Notes: generated by a model not told the origin, from the sequence alone. Shown: positions 33,066 to 44,999, numbered from the stretch's first letter. The stretch: DNA of 64,000 nt from Phytopythium helicoides (GCA_024867545.1 JANFNE010000017.1:149001-213000), one strand, 5' to 3'. Program-made: numbers and translations.

Positions 33066-33641
33066 TTAGAGCTTGTTCATGGAGGCGATGTCGACCGACT
33101 GCACGTAGTCCTCGTACTGCTCAATGGCCTCCGTGACGTCGTCCAGGAGCACGAGGTCGTCGACGATGACGCACTGCACAAGCAGCTTCTTGATGCCGAA
33201 GGCGACGGGCACCAGCTTGTGGCCCTCGCCCCACGTGAGGCCCTCAATCGGGGTGGCCTTGATCTTGGCGGCCAGCTCCTCGAGGTCCGTCTCGGCCTCC
33301 CACGGCTTGACCTCAATCACGACCTGCGAGCGCTCGACCGGCTTCTTCTTCTCCTTCTTGGCGGCGGCGGCCTTCTCGGCGCGCTTGGCAGCGGCAGCCT
33401 TGGCCTCCTCGTCGTCCTCCTCGTCGTCGTCGTCGCCGAAGAGGTCGTCATCGTCGTCCTCCTCCTCCTTCTTGGGCGCCTCCTTCTTGGCCGGCGCCTC
33501 CTTCTTGGCCGGGGCCTCCTTCTTGGCGGGGGCCGCAGCCTTGGCCGGCTTGGCCGCAGCGATCGGCTTCATGGCCTTGGCGCCCTTGGTCGGGTGCAGC
33601 ACCGAGTACTTGGCCGTCTTGACGAGCGTCACCTCCACCAT
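33066..33641 (-). CDS. Translation elongation factor 1B, beta-type nucleotide exchange subunit
   Basis: An intronless frame of 191 aa. The N-terminus is short and lacks the GST-like domain seen in plant and animal beta subunits. Lys/Ala/Pro repeats (APAKKE, three times) follow, then the acidic DDDDDLFGDDDDEEDDEE segment and the C-terminal guanine-exchange domain (VVIEVKPWEAETDLEELAAKIKA, LTWGEGHKLVPVAFGIKKL, EAIEQYEDYVQSVDIASMNKL). The last residues ASMNKL resemble the usual family end, which is AFNKI/L. It recycles eEF1A-GDP to GTP. The start at 33641 is fixed by an in-frame stop 9 nt upstream. A strong oomycete initiator lies ~95 nt upstream. Confidence 0.95.
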   Translation of the reverse strand: MVEVTLVKTAKYSVLHPTKGAKAMKPIAAAKPAKAAAPAKKEAPAKKEAPAKKEAPKKEEEDDDDDLFGDDDDEEDDEEAKAAAAKRAEKAAAAKKEKKKPVERSQVVIEVKPWEAETDLEELAAKIKATPIEGLTWGEGHKLVPVAFGIKKLLVQCVIVDDLVLLDDVTEAIEQYEDYVQSVDIASMNKL

Positions 33642-33985
33642 CTTCGATTACTTGTTGCCGACTTGGACGATCTGCGAATGGCAACACATAGGAGGCCAGC
33701 GCCGCTGGACCATAGATTTTCGACGTGGAAAAGGAAAATCGTCCAATGAGCGGCGCGTTCGTTGGCCAATCAACGCCTCACTCCGATATGATTGGTTAAT
33801 AAAATGAAATAAAGGTTATTCATTGGCTGTAAATATTGGGCAACAATCGAGAGCATGCAGGGCACAAAGGGTATGTCAGTAGCATTGGCAAGGCGACCAT
33901 CAGCCTTCACCTGCTCAATGAGCTTCATGTGTTGCTGGCTGGCCCATCGTCAGTCTAATCCAGCGTGTTGCTTTACGCCTACACT
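33642..33985. other. Intergenic, eEF1B promoter and oxygenase 3' flank
   Basis: About 340 bases. It holds the eEF1B-beta 5' UTR and core promoter (see 33735-33751) and an AT-rich stretch around 33780-33840. No gene seen. Confidence 0.6.
33735..33751 (-). promoter_or_regulatory. Oomycete core promoter: initiator plus flanking element
   Basis: Reads GCTCATTGGACGATTTT on the minus strand, matching the oomycete initiator/FPR pattern GCTCATT-N5-ATTTT, about 95 nt before the eEF1B-beta start codon. In this lineage transcription starts in or next to such motifs. Confidence 0.75.
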
Positions 33986-35050
33986 CTAGGCCTCGATGCG
34001 GTAGTGGCCGATCTGCACTTCCTCGCCGTGGTCGGCGTAGTCGCCCTGGAAGCGGCGCAGGCGGAACTCGTGCCAGCTGACGCCGCGGTAGTGCGGCTTC
34101 TCGCCCTCGCGGACCACGATGGGCTCGACCACCGCGCGGTAGGACGGCTGGTAGAAGAAGGGCGCCGAGAAGCGCTCGCGCGAGCCGTTGGCGAGAACGC
34201 GGTGCAGCGGCGCCACGAACTTGTCGTTGGACCACACCTGCGTCATGTCGCCAATGTTGATCACGAACGTGTCCTTGCGCGGCGGCACGAGCACCCAGGT
34301 CTGCGACTCGCGGTGGAACGCCTGCAGCGACGCCACCTCGTCGTCCTGCAGCAGCACCGTGAGCGCGCCGGCGTCCGTGTGGTGGTAGACGCCCATGGTC
34401 TTCTCGGGCTCGGGCGCCACGGGGTAGTGGTTCAGCCGGAACAGGCTCGAGTGGTCGTGGATGGTCTCGCCCGACTTGGACGCAATGGCCTCGTGGAAGA
34501 ACTGGTCGAAGAAGTCGGCGCGCTCGCCCAGCGCGACGGCGAAGACCTGGATCAGCCGCCGCGCGATGTGCGTCATGTCGGCAAAGTAGTCCCTCATGGC
34601 GGCGTGGAAGCCCGGCAGCACGTCCTCGCTCGGCCACTGGTTGCGGTCCTGCACCATGCGCCGGTAGACGCTGTCATCCGGCGGCCCGTCCTCCTGCGGG
34701 CCGCCCATGTCGAGGCCCTCCTTCCAGTCGACCTTTTGCTTGGTGAGCTCGTCGTTGAACCACCCGCGGGAGTTGTTCTCGCTGCGCCGCAGCGGCTCCT
34801 TGAGCTCCGTGGGCAGCGCGAAGAAGCTGCGCATGGCGCTCTGGAAGCGCTCCATCTGCGCGGCGCTCACGCCGTGGTTGCGGATGTAGAAGAAGCCCCA
34901 CTCAGCCGCGGCCGCGCGCACGGCGGCGATCACGGCGCCCAGCTGCGCGTGGTCCTCGCGCAGCGCGGCGGCCACTTGGGCGTCGTCGGCGCACGCCATG
35001 AGCGCGCCGATGTCGATCACCGGCACCTCCAGTACGCTCTTGGCGGCCAT
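33986..35050 (-). CDS. 2-oxoglutarate/Fe(II) dioxygenase, isopenicillin-N-synthase type
   Basis: An intronless frame of 354 aa from ATG 35050. The N-terminal DIOX_N region reads VPVIDIGAL and WGFFYIRNHGVS, as in plant and fungal IPNS-like dioxygenases. The jelly-roll core carries the iron facial triad H224-x-D226 (HHTDAGALTVLLQD) and H283 (PLHRVLANG), and the 2-oxoglutarate-binding R293-x-S295 (RERFS). No signal peptide, so it is cytosolic. Substrates in this family range from hormones to flavonoids to peptides, and the sequence does not say which. The gene is divergent from the ABCA gene across a 739-base gap. Confidence 0.93.
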   Translation of the reverse strand: MAAKSVLEVPVIDIGALMACADDAQVAAALREDHAQLGAVIAAVRAAAAEWGFFYIRNHGVSAAQMERFQSAMRSFFALPTELKEPLRRSENNSRGWFNDELTKQKVDWKEGLDMGGPQEDGPPDDSVYRRMVQDRNQWPSEDVLPGFHAAMRDYFADMTHIARRLIQVFAVALGERADFFDQFFHEAIASKSGETIHDHSSLFRLNHYPVAPEPEKTMGVYHHTDAGALTVLLQDDEVASLQAFHRESQTWVLVPPRKDTFVINIGDMTQVWSNDKFVAPLHRVLANGSRERFSAPFFYQPSYRAVVEPIVVREGEKPHYRGVSWHEFRLRRFQGDYADHGEEVQIGHYRIEA

Positions 35051-35789
35051 GGCGGGCGGCTGGCGAGGAAGCGCTGAAGATCGAGGAGTGAGGTCGGCAG
35101 GGACATGCATGATGGATGCCCTCGACTGTGTGACGTTGAACCGGGAAGTGACGGGGCGGGAACATGCGACTGGCATCCGCCGCTCGCGTGGCTGGCAGGC
35201 CGCTGCATTGGCGAGATTGGAGGTGATGGCTTGGGCTTGAGTCGGCCTAGAGCGGCTGCATTGGTGGCGAGGCAGGTGGTGCAGCCTACTTACATTTCGT
35301 CGCAGTTTTGGTGAAGCTGTTTGCACGCACCAAGTAGTAACAGATCGTAGTGCTGTAGTGGAGCTCATGTCCAATGCGATCTTTCATGGAGAACGACGCG
35401 AGACCACGGGAGGCCGTTGACCTGGAGCACCTGCAACTCACTCATGGCATCAAGTGAGATGTATCACATCACTTACCATGCGTCAACCAACACAGCATTC
35501 TTCTATTGTTGCAATCATTCAATGACTGCAATCCTGTGGTCTGGTGCTTCAGCTCACCTCCATCCTCCAGCCTCATCACAACGAGACCCAGCCCAGCCAT
35601 ATCAACCTGCTAAAGCTCGTTGACTAGAGCCCAACCTCGTCAGTCTGTTGCAAGCTCGCAAGCCGCGCTTGCGTTGCACCGTCATTCCCGCGGAGCGATT
35701 GTCGTCGTTCAGGTTGCCTTCTTTTCACACACACACTCGGAGAAAGGCCGGCGAGGGGGAAGCCGCCGATCCGCCGCCGCTCGGCCGCC
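35051..35789. promoter_or_regulatory. Divergent promoter region of the dioxygenase and ABCA genes
   Basis: About 740 bases between opposed start codons. A TCATTCCC initiator-like motif at 35682-35689 lies ~100 nt before the ABCA ATG. Otherwise I see only short, domain-free frames. Confidence 0.45.
35682..35689 (+). promoter_or_regulatory. Candidate initiator of the ABCA gene
   Basis: TCATTCCC fits the oomycete initiator consensus (TCAYTYYY) and lies 100 nt upstream of the ABCA start codon. No flanking FPR element is obvious. Confidence 0.35.
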
Positions 35790-38700
35790 ATGTGGGCCAG
35801 CGTGCGCGTGCTGCTGTGGAAGAACTGGCGCGTCAAGCAGCGCGAGAGCCGGCTGAACCGCGGGCGCGCGGGCGGCGCCTGGCTCTTCCCCGCGCTGCTC
35901 ACCGACATCGTGCTGCCGCTGGCGCTCGTGCTGCTGCTCATCCGCAAGATCTGCATCTACAACGCGTCGCTAGCCACGCCCAGCGCCGCGTTGGGCAACG
36001 ACGTGCTCCCTGCGGTTCAGCTGGACCGCGCGCTCGTGTGGCAGGTTCAGGATGCCGCGCCGACGCCCAAACACGAGCGCGGCGCGCTGCTGATGGCCGC
36101 GCTCCCGCTGCTGCTGGCGCAGAGCAACCAGAGCCTCGCGGTCATCGACCGGCTCCAGACGCGCGCTTTTCTCAACTTCCTCGACCGGTGCGGTCTTTGG
36201 CGTGGGTTGAGGGGTGGATGGGGTGGAGGACTGACTGACATGTGCATGCAGCGAGTTTCCGGCTGCGACCGAGCTCGGGATCAACAAGTTCTCGTCCCTG
36301 ACGAAGAGGATCCCGATTGGCAACGAGACCAACGAAGAGGTAAATGCCATGATTGTGGAGTACCCGAGAAAGACCGGGATTCGGATCTACGCGGGCATTG
36401 ACATCCGCCAGCGCTCTTCGGACGCCTCGAGCCCTAATGAGCTCGTGACGGTGCTGTACCAGCAAAAGGTGCAGTCTCCCGAGGAAGTAGCAGCAGAAGA
36501 CCAAGTGAAGCTGTACTTTGACCAGGCTTTACAGGTGAACGGAAGCGATGAGCCACGCTTTTTTCCTGGGATCCTGCCATTTCAAATGGAGGTCAATCGG
36601 TTCCTTCAAGAAGTCAATGCTTCTCCCACGGCGGTGCAGCTAAGCGCATCCAGCTCAAATGGACCCAACAACACATTCCCATCAGGAAAGACTGCATGTG
36701 TTGCTGTCTTACAACTATTTTCCGTGAGTGGCTTAAACTGGGTGGACTTCGGCTCGGATTATCCGTTGGGTGAAACACTGGATGAATGCAAGGATGCCGT
36801 GGACTTCGGTAAGTTATCGCCCGAAGTGATGACCTTCTTGTCAAGCCTTGTTGCCAAGGTTTCAGCAAATGACGCGCTGCAGACAATGAACGTTGTTCAT
36901 CTCCCGAGCCGTCCGCGATCCACGGTCTCAGGGCCTCTGGAAAGCAACATTGTTTTTTACACAGCATACCTGTTTTTGTGGCCGTACGTACGCCTCGTGC
37001 GAGATATCGTCACAGAGAAGGAAAAGCAGTTGAAGGAGTACTTGCTTATTATGGGCATTCCGTCAATGGCGCTGCTGCTGAGCTGGTTCCTCCTCTACTT
37101 CTTCGCGTGCATTATTGTTTCTCTCATCGCCGTTTGGATGCTGAGCGACACAATGTTCGCTGCATCACATGCTAGTGGAGGCTATTTCTTTCTCCTGTTG
37201 ATGACTTTTGCGACGAGCATGCTGCTCTTCGGTATCGCAATCACCCCGATCTTCAGCCAAACCAAGACCGCAGCTGCTAGTGCGCCACTCATTTATTTGC
37301 TTCTTGGAGCAGGAACGATCATTCGGTCGATGGTGAGCGAGGATACGCTAGCGACGTCTTCGATTCTCCACTTTATGGTTGATAAACTGGACGCAATGAG
37401 CTCCCTCGTCGCGTTCATGTCGTCGCTGCATCAAGTGTTACAGTTGGATGCGGCAACCGCTGCCTTGAGACCAGTTTCATGGGTAACAATTGGGGCTCCT
37501 TGCAAGAGGATGGCTATTCAAAGCCTAGGATATCTTGTGCTTGGGTGGTACCTTGAAAATGTTTTTCCTCGGACCTACGGTGTGCAGCAAAAGTGGTATT
37601 TCATCTTCCTTCCGTCTTATTGGTTTCCTCGATCCACCGAGTCGTTGTCTGAAGCCGAAGGAAACGAAGAAGCACCCTTGGCTGAGGTTACTCCCGCTGA
37701 GTTTGATGATCGAGGTGACGACACACTTCGAGAGGTTCCTTTATCGGAATATGTTGAGCATTTCAAGCCAATTTTACTCGTTCATCAACTCGCCAAACGC
37801 TATCCAAACGGCAAGGAAGCTCTAAAAGGAGTATCCTTTGGGGTGAAGAAGGGAGAAATCTTCGGTTTATTGGGTCCCAATGGTGCGGGCAAGAGCACAA
37901 CGCTATCGATTCTTTGTGGTATGCTGAGTCCAACAAGAGGCGATGCGTACGTTGGGGGATCATTGCGCGTATCAGTGGACCCCCTTGCGATTCGGCGCAG
38001 TCTAAGCGTATGTTTCCAGCAGAACGTACTGTTCGATGATCTTACAGTTTGGGAGCACTTGGAGCTCGTGTGCGCGTTGAAAGCAAGCATGGGCATCAAG
38101 ACGGTTGCGAAAGAGACGTGGGTCAATAAGCTCAGTCAGTTCGGCCTCGAAGAAAAGCAGCTTGCGCTATCTAAGACGCTGTCGGGAGGGCAAAAGCGCA
38201 AGCTTTCGCTGGTGTTGGCTCTGCTGGACTCTGCTCGAGTTGTGTTGCTGGATGAACCTACGGCAGGAATGGATCTAAAAGCGCGGTTAGATACGTGGGA
38301 CGCACTCAAGCGAGCTGTTCGCCATCGTGCGGTAATCCTCACAACACACTCGATGCACGAAGCACAAGCTCTATGTGAGAACATTGGAATTGTCGCCGAT
38401 GGGAAACTGAAATGCTGCGGCTCAAGTCTTTTCTTGCAGGATAAGTTTGGAGTCGGATACAAGCTGACCGTTGTACATCACGACGAATCCCAGCGGCGAG
38501 CAGGCCTTGATGACTCCTCAGATGCGCTGACAGCAGTGGTGCACAAATATGTTCCCGAAAGCCATTGTTGTGAGCGACAATAAATGGGAAACTCGTTTCC
38601 AGTTGAAGGAGGGTAAAGAGGCAACTTTTTCGGCACTTTTCACAGAGTTGGAAGCAATGAAGCAGCAACGTGCGATCAAGAGTTACGCCATCGCCGCTAC

Positions 38701-41700
38701 TGATTTGGAAGACGTTTTCGTGACCGTGACCGAAGGAGAGAACGTATACTACCACGCGAAAGATGATGTTCCAGACGAAGGCTGCTGCTCGCGAGAAAAA
38801 GAAGAAGAATATTGAATTGCCGAGCCCGAGTCAGATGCTGACGGAAGTGCCCGAAAGTGTGTGGAAGCAGGTGCTTATCCAGCTCCGCGCTCTCATTGTG
38901 AAGCGCTGGAAAATGACGGTCCGAGACAAAAAAGCAGTTTTGGCACAATATCTATGGCCGATCGCTCTGTTTGCGTTCCTCATGGCAGTTCTTGAGCACT
39001 TGTTCGATTTTGGTGGCGCAATTGAGGAGTTGACGCGGCTGCCGCCTTCAGCTGCAGGAACTTCGCTATACATCGCGGCGTCTGTGAATGCCAAGAGCGC
39101 TGTGAATGACGTGGTCACGCATCTCGATCTACCCAGCACATATCCTGTCGTGTTTGACAACAATGTTACTACAAGAGACGCCATGATTAAAGCACTTCTA
39201 GCTAAAAACACAACTGCATTCTTTGCAGGTGTGTTCTTCTCGTCGGTAAACTGGACTACTGACTCTGAATCCTCAGAACTCCCAGCTATTGAGTACTCAC
39301 TCTACTACAACCAGACCGTTTCGCGCTCGCTTCCTGTGACACTCGAGTGGATTTCTCAAGCATATTGCCGTGCTCTAGCTGAGAAACAACATCATACCTC
39401 GGATCATTGCGAGCTTCATGTCAGCAAGGGCGTCTTTCCACTTCTCACCCACGTCAAGGCGGACTCGAAAAACGGGAAGGCTCCCGCAAACGAAATGGAG
39501 AAATGGTTGAATCCAGATGAGTTGTCACGATCATTCGGCGTATAGCAGTGGCATTCTACTTGCTCGTCACAGTCAGCTCTATCGTCGCGTATTACGTGGC
39601 ACCAGTCGTCAAGGAAAAAGAGAACGGGCTGAAGCGACTTCAGTATCAACACATCGAGGCAGGCGGGCGGTGCATCTGCACTTTACTGGACGTCAAATGC
39701 GCTGTTTGACCTGACTGGTTACGCGCTTGCATCCGCTGCACTTGTAGTGGTGCTCGCCATCTTCTCCGACGCACTTTCGCGAGGAATCATTCTTGCCTGG
39801 ACGACTGCTCTCGCATTCTTTGGTTTGGCAATGATACCGTTTCTGTATCTGCTATCGCTAGCATTCTCATCGCATTCGTCAGCCCAGTCGTACATGTCGT
39901 ACGTGTCGCTCTTTCAGCTTGTGGCGGCTTCGATTGTGTTTGCGTTTTCGATGGTGCCCAGCCTTTGTGGGGACGTACACACCATCTCTCAGTACCTGCA
40001 AATCCTGCCGCTCTACACTTTTGGCATTGTGGTACTGGATATTGCGACGTACACGTGGGCTCCTCTGCGCAAGCAGTGTATTGACGGGTTTGCGTGGAAC
40101 ATCTTGGACAACCCTGTGGATGATGGACCTGACCCAACTGTGTGGGACTGGGACGTATCCGGTCGAAGCTTCTTCGTGCTTGCGGCGTCAGCTGTGATCT
40201 ACTCAATCTTGCTCATCGTGTTGGACCAGCAGCAAATGTACCCAACCCTGGCAGCTCATAGACTGAAGCAAGCATGGCAGTGGATCAAGAGATTGGTGAC
40301 ATGCCAGAGCAGCAGAGGGTACGAGCGAGCAGCAGATTCAACACCAGTGGCGCGAGAAGGAGACCGCGAGGCACCCGACATGGTTCGTGTCCTTGGCGTT
40401 ACGAAGATGTTTAATGGCAGCTCCAGTCGCAACTCCACGGATGGTTCTACCGAGCCACAAGCAGCCTTGACGTCGGCAGGTGGCAAAATAGTCGCGCTGA
40501 ATGACGTGAGCTTTTCGGTCGAACAGCAGGACTGTGTCGCATTGCTGGGTGTGAACGGGTCTGGCAAGTCGACAATGTTCGAGATATTGACGGCTGGCAC
40601 AGCCCCGACGACCGGCAGTGCATTCATAGACGCATGCGACGTGACACTTGAGCCTCAACAGGCTGCCAACCGCTACGGCTACTGCCCCCAAGGCAACATC
40701 TTGTTCGAAGAAATGTCGGTGCGTGAGCACCTCGAGCTGTTTTATCGTCTCCGGCGTAGTCACCGACGCGCAGCCACGTCGCTGGCACTACCAGTTGAGC
40801 ACGCGGTTATTGATGCGATCTTGCGAAAGCTCGACTTGGTTCCTGTAGCCAGCACGTGGGCACAGCATTTGAGTGGAGGAAACAAGCGACGCTTGATGTT
40901 GGCACTCGCGCTATTGAGCGACCACACGGCATTACTTTTGCTGGACGAGCCATCGGCTGGCGTAGACGTTGTCGCTAGACGCCTTATGTGGCGGGTGCTT
41001 TACGAGAAGCGCGAGAGTGCAAACCGTACAAGCTGCCTTTTCACAACCCACAGCATGGAGGAGGCCGAAGCAGTGTGCGCAAACGCGGTAGTGCTGTTCA
41101 AGGGTAAGGTCGTGTGGTCAGGCAGCATCCCAGACCTGAAGCAGCACGTAGCACGCGGCATCTCCATCTCCATCCGCCTCGATCCTCCATCGATTTGGCA
41201 ACCTGACCAAGTACAGCAATACACTGACAAACTGCGGCATTGGCTGACCTCAAATGGAGCTGGTCGCCCTGCAATCCTAAATGCTCTTCAAGACGGTGAT
41301 ATGCCAGCGTCTGAGCTCGAGCGTGCCTGGGAGTTGTGCCACTCCAATCTGCACTCAAATAAACCCAATGGGGACGTCGCTATGGAGGCAGAGCGGCAAG
41401 GTCGGCAGTGGCTTGCGTCTGTACACTCACGCCTGGATCACTCGGAGAGTGGAGAAGACGGCCACTCTGGGGTCATGCACATCGTCGAGTTTGTGAAACA
41501 ATGGCTCCTTGTTGAGGCGTTTGTGCGCCTTGAAGTTGAGTTGTTCAAGCGAAAAATGACAACTGAATCGGAGGCACCAGTCAAGTCGGTGGCGCTGCAA
41601 GGCAGCGAAAGTCGAGGAAGCGGGTCTAGCATCAGTGGTATGTACGAGACCACCTGCTCGGACACGTTTGGTCTCGCCCAAGTTTTTGCGATTCTCGAAG

Positions 41701-41780
41701 AAAACAAGCGCGAGTTCGCGATTGCGCAGTACAGCGTGAGCGAGTTGTCGCTTGAGCGCGTCTTTGAGCAGTTCACGTAG
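35790..41780 (+). CDS. Full-length ABC transporter, subfamily A (four frame breaks)
   Basis: Exon 1 (35790-36187) and exon 2 (36252 onward) join across a 64-nt intron. Bridging four single-base breaks gives ~1974 aa. Order: first helix and large extracytoplasmic loop, a five-to-six-helix membrane block, and NBD1 with Walker A GPNGAGKST (~673), signature LSGGQKRK and Walker B VVLLDEPTAGMD. A second loop and membrane block follow, then NBD2 with GVNGSGKST, LSGGNKRR and LLLLDEPSAGVD, and a C-terminal regulatory tail. ABCA proteins move lipids across membranes. Breaks: an extra base at 38554-38556 (CCC), an extra base at ~38755-38790, a missing base at ~39525-39532, and an extra base at ~39660-39690. 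All four lie between NBD1 and the second membrane block, and coding sequence resumes at once after each. Either errors in the assembly or a young pseudogene. Confidence 0.85.
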
Positions 41781-41902
41781 GTAACGAGCGACGCTTGACG
41801 CCACAAAAGGCACCGAGGAGTCGCGTGCAATCCTAGATATTTCAATCCAGAAAGTATTCACTTTGGGATTTCTAGCGATCTTGTTTATTTTCCCTGTGAG
41901 CG

Positions 41903-42662
41903 ATGGAGGGAATGGCAGCAGACATCGTCGCGCTCAATGGTCTACTTGGGGAGCTCCACTCACGCTACGGCGAAGATGAGAGTGAGCAACAGCAACAAAG
42001 CCAAGCAATCACACCGGCGACAATGGGGTCGGCAGTTGCTCCTCAAGGTGAGAGCGCTGCAAAGAGATAAGCTGGACTCGGTAATGACACTACAAGTGCG
42101 AAATAATAAACCGTAGTGACGCGGCCAATCGGACAGATCAAGCAGGTCGACCCGAAGGCAATTTGGCAGCCCGAGGAAGTGCCCAGCGACGACGAGGACG
42201 ACGACTCATTCGAGACGCGCACGAGGCCAAAGTGCGTCGATTGATAGGGCAACCGCATCGAGGAGATTAGCTGTTGGGTGCTAACGATCGGCTGAAGGTT
42301 TGAAATCCTGTACAAGCAGAATGTGGGGACAGAAGACGTATTTCTTGGCTTGAGCGACAAGGACCCGTCATCCGCGCACTGCGAGGCTATGGTCGTGCGC
42401 ATCGAGTGCCCGAGGCATCGACTCGAAGACATCGACCTGGACGTCAAGCGTCAGAAGCTGCTCCTGCAATCGTCCTCACTGTGCGTCGCCTTCAATGATC
42501 TTATCAAGAGATACTTTAGCACTTACGTGGCCTGTTTAAATGCAAAGCAAGCTGGTGCTCTACTTGCCGTACCCTGTGCGGCACCTAGATGGTCATGCCA
42601 AATGGGATGCAGCGACGCAGGTGCTTTCAGTCTCGCTTCCAATCATCCGCGTGGAGTGGTGA
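41903..42662 (+). CDS. DNAAF6: PIH1-domain dynein assembly factor (PIH1D3/DNAAF6-like)
   Basis: Four exons (41903-42047, 42117-42231, 42298-42480, 42548-42662) give 185 aa. An acidic N-terminal half (EEVPSDDEDDDSFETR) leads into the family core FEILYKQNVGTEDVFLGLSDKDPSSAHCEAMVV, split by an intron. It continues HRLEDIDLDVKRQKLLL and LVLYLPYPV, then a CS-like end (QVLSVSLPIIRVEW). DNAAF6 works with HSP90/R2TP-type chaperones to preassemble axonemal dynein arms in the cytosol. Each junction restores the family sequence. It is convergent with, and only 84 nt from, the GNAT gene. With DNAL1 and the CCDC42-like gene it is one of three flagellar genes here. Confidence 0.92.
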
Positions 42663-42746
42663 AGGATTTCAACAAATTCGTACTCGATGCAAAAGAAAGC
42701 GCTGTTTGAATCAATCGCTTGAGCTAGTCTCAATCATTTATGGTGC

Positions 42747-43259
42747 TCACAGCGTGAGGCGGTAGAAGATGGTGTCGACCTGCATGCGTGGAAAACTTTC
42801 GGGCAGGTCTTCCACTTGCACGCGCTCGAAGCCGTTTTTCTCGTAGAAGCGATGTGCCGCATGAAACTTGTCAGTCGTACCTAGGTACACAGCAGCCAGC
42901 TTCTTGTTTCGTGCGTACTCCAGCAGCACGTTCAGCAACTTTGCTGCCGTGTTGTGCGGGCGTCCACGTCTGTCGCTAGCCACGAACATCTTGCGCAGTG
43001 CAGCGAGCCCTCCGCCAATGTCGACGAGAGCAATGGTGCCGGTGACTCTCTCGTCACCACTCTCGTCCTGCTCAGTTGCGAGCCAGAACTGGCCAGCGCC
43101 TTGCTGGTAGAAGCCTGGAATGTCCTTAAGGTCGGGCTGGTCCTCGATGGTGACGGCCACGCCAAACTCATCGACTTGAATTGGGAGAATGAGCCCCACG
43201 ATGCCGTCGGCGTGTCGGCCGTCAAAAGTTGAGATCTTGGTCATCGCGGCGGCAACCAT
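42747..43259 (-). CDS. GNAT-family N-acetyltransferase
   Basis: An intronless frame of 170 aa. The GNAT fold is visible: an N-terminal strand and helix, a beta-strand pair (GQFWLATEQDE, VTGTIALVDIGGG), the acetyl-CoA loop region (LRKMFVASDRRGRPHNTAAKLLNVLLEYARNKKL, with an R-G-R variant of the Q/RxxGxG/A motif), and the C-terminal VYLGTTDKFHAAHRFYEKNGFERV. Substrate unknown: the class covers small amines, amino acids and proteins. A TCATTCCA initiator lies ~25 nt upstream of the ATG. Confidence 0.9.
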   Translation of the reverse strand: MVAAAMTKISTFDGRHADGIVGLILPIQVDEFGVAVTIEDQPDLKDIPGFYQQGAGQFWLATEQDESGDERVTGTIALVDIGGGLAALRKMFVASDRRGRPHNTAAKLLNVLLEYARNKKLAAVYLGTTDKFHAAHRFYEKNGFERVQVEDLPESFPRMQVDTIFYRLTL

Positions 43260-43282
43260 GGCGAATGTAGATGCTGAAGGAG

Positions 43283-43290
43283 TGGAATGA
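43283..43290 (-). promoter_or_regulatory. Candidate initiator of the GNAT gene
   Basis: TCATTCCA on the minus strand, fitting the oomycete initiator consensus, 24-31 nt before the start codon. The implied 5' UTR is short, as is common in oomycetes. Confidence 0.45.
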
Positions 43291-44991
43291 AGCTGGCAAA
43301 TTGAGCAATGGCCGATTGGGCCGACTGCCGATTGGGCTGACTGACGTGGTCGCTTATGCCGACGCTAACGAAGTGGCTTCATCCCATCAAGCGCTATGAT
43401 GAGCATGACGTACGTAGATGATGTGTTCAACACTACACTCATGTTTACCACACCATCATATCCAGCCAATCGTAGCGCAGGATCTCAAACTGAACCGGTT
43501 CGAGCGTGCTGAATCGAACCGTAACCGCCGAAGTGTCGCCGACCAGTCGTTTTGGCGTGGCAACGGCCGCCGGTCGGCTCAAGCGCAGTCTTCAGCTCGC
43601 AGTCGTCGATTTCGCCACTTCCGTGCATACCGGAGCAGCTACCAGGCGCTCCAGACGTCCGCAACCGAGTCCAAGAGCGTGCGTTTGCTGCGTGTGATGC
43701 ATGTTATGCGTGTGTTTTGCCTTGGGAATCCCGCGATGATTGCGAAAAATGTATGTCGCCGCCCCAGACAGTATTAACTCCAAGTTATGTTGAGTGCATT
43801 ACTCCACCGGGTTTTAACAGAGCTCGGTCTGAGCGGTTCCCTCCATTCATCCAAGCTGTGTGTGTGTGCATGTATTTGCGTGTTTGCATGTCCTTCGTGT
43901 TTTGCTGTGGAGCGCTGAGTGTGATGATGACATTTATTTAACCCAGCTCGCTTCGAGTACAATCGATGAAGAGAACTGTTTCCGAGGGGTCACTCCCTCT
44001 TGGCTGATCACTCGCTCCAAGTTGGTGTGTTTTTGCATGTGCTGCCGTTGCTGAGCGTGGGCTGCAAGTGTGGCTGTGCGCGCGAATCTGGACAAACCGA
44101 GTACTGTGATGACCATACTTATCCCTGTCCGACGGCATCAAAGGAACGCATTCCTGCCAACGTGGAGATAAACCAGTGTAACTTTGAAATCTGGCTGAGT
44201 ACTTGGGCATCTTCTTGTTGATGTGGTTGACGAGTGATCGGAATGAGGAACACAACAGGTGAGAGAGCGGTATCCGTTTTGGATCGCTGCTTTCATAATC
44301 AAAGGAGCCAGTGACTTCATAGTTATCTGACCGATCGCCATCAAATGTGTGCATGCTGAGAGGTAGATGTAGTTGCTTGCTATGCAGTGGTGTAGAACAT
44401 GATGGACTTAGCGATGATGAAATTGCTGTGTGAAGTTAGGTGTTACTTCGATGGTAGTTGTGAGTTGGCTTCCTCAACTCGAGTTCTGTTGTGGACTTGC
44501 TTCCAAATATTCTTGTGAAGTGCTTTGCTGTCTGATGCTAAGCTTGCCGCTGTGCAGACAAAGGCAGTCAGCTGCATTTGGTGGCTCCCGCTCACACTGA
44601 ACCAACTCGACGCAACAAAACCAACTCTTATGCCTCTCGGAATCGAGGAAGCAGATCTAGGCACTGTAATCGCCACCGCAAACTATTGCCATTGAGAACT
44701 TGGTGTCGAGGAAAGCACCTTGCAACCATGAGAATCTGTTGGTTTCAGCTCCCACTGGGTTCGAGACAATTACGAAACGCAGGGCGTCGTCCTTGCAACC
44801 ATAGCTCGGTGCTACTAATGATATCAAACGCATTGAACACCCGATCTCCACCAAGCTACGCTGTACCCACCCATCTTCATCCGCATCAAGTTTGCCAGAG
44901 TGAGATGGATTATTTCCCGCCCGCCACCATGCACGATTGGTGTTTGACGTTTGGTGGCCTGGCATCCACCTTCCGTAAAAACCATGGACCA

Positions 44992-44999
44992 TCATTCCT
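44992..44999 (+). promoter_or_regulatory. Candidate initiator of the minE gene
   Basis: TCATTCCT, 62-69 nt before the ATG at 45061, fits the oomycete initiator. If used, it rules out the longer upstream in-frame starts and fixes the 111-aa protein. Confidence 0.45.
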
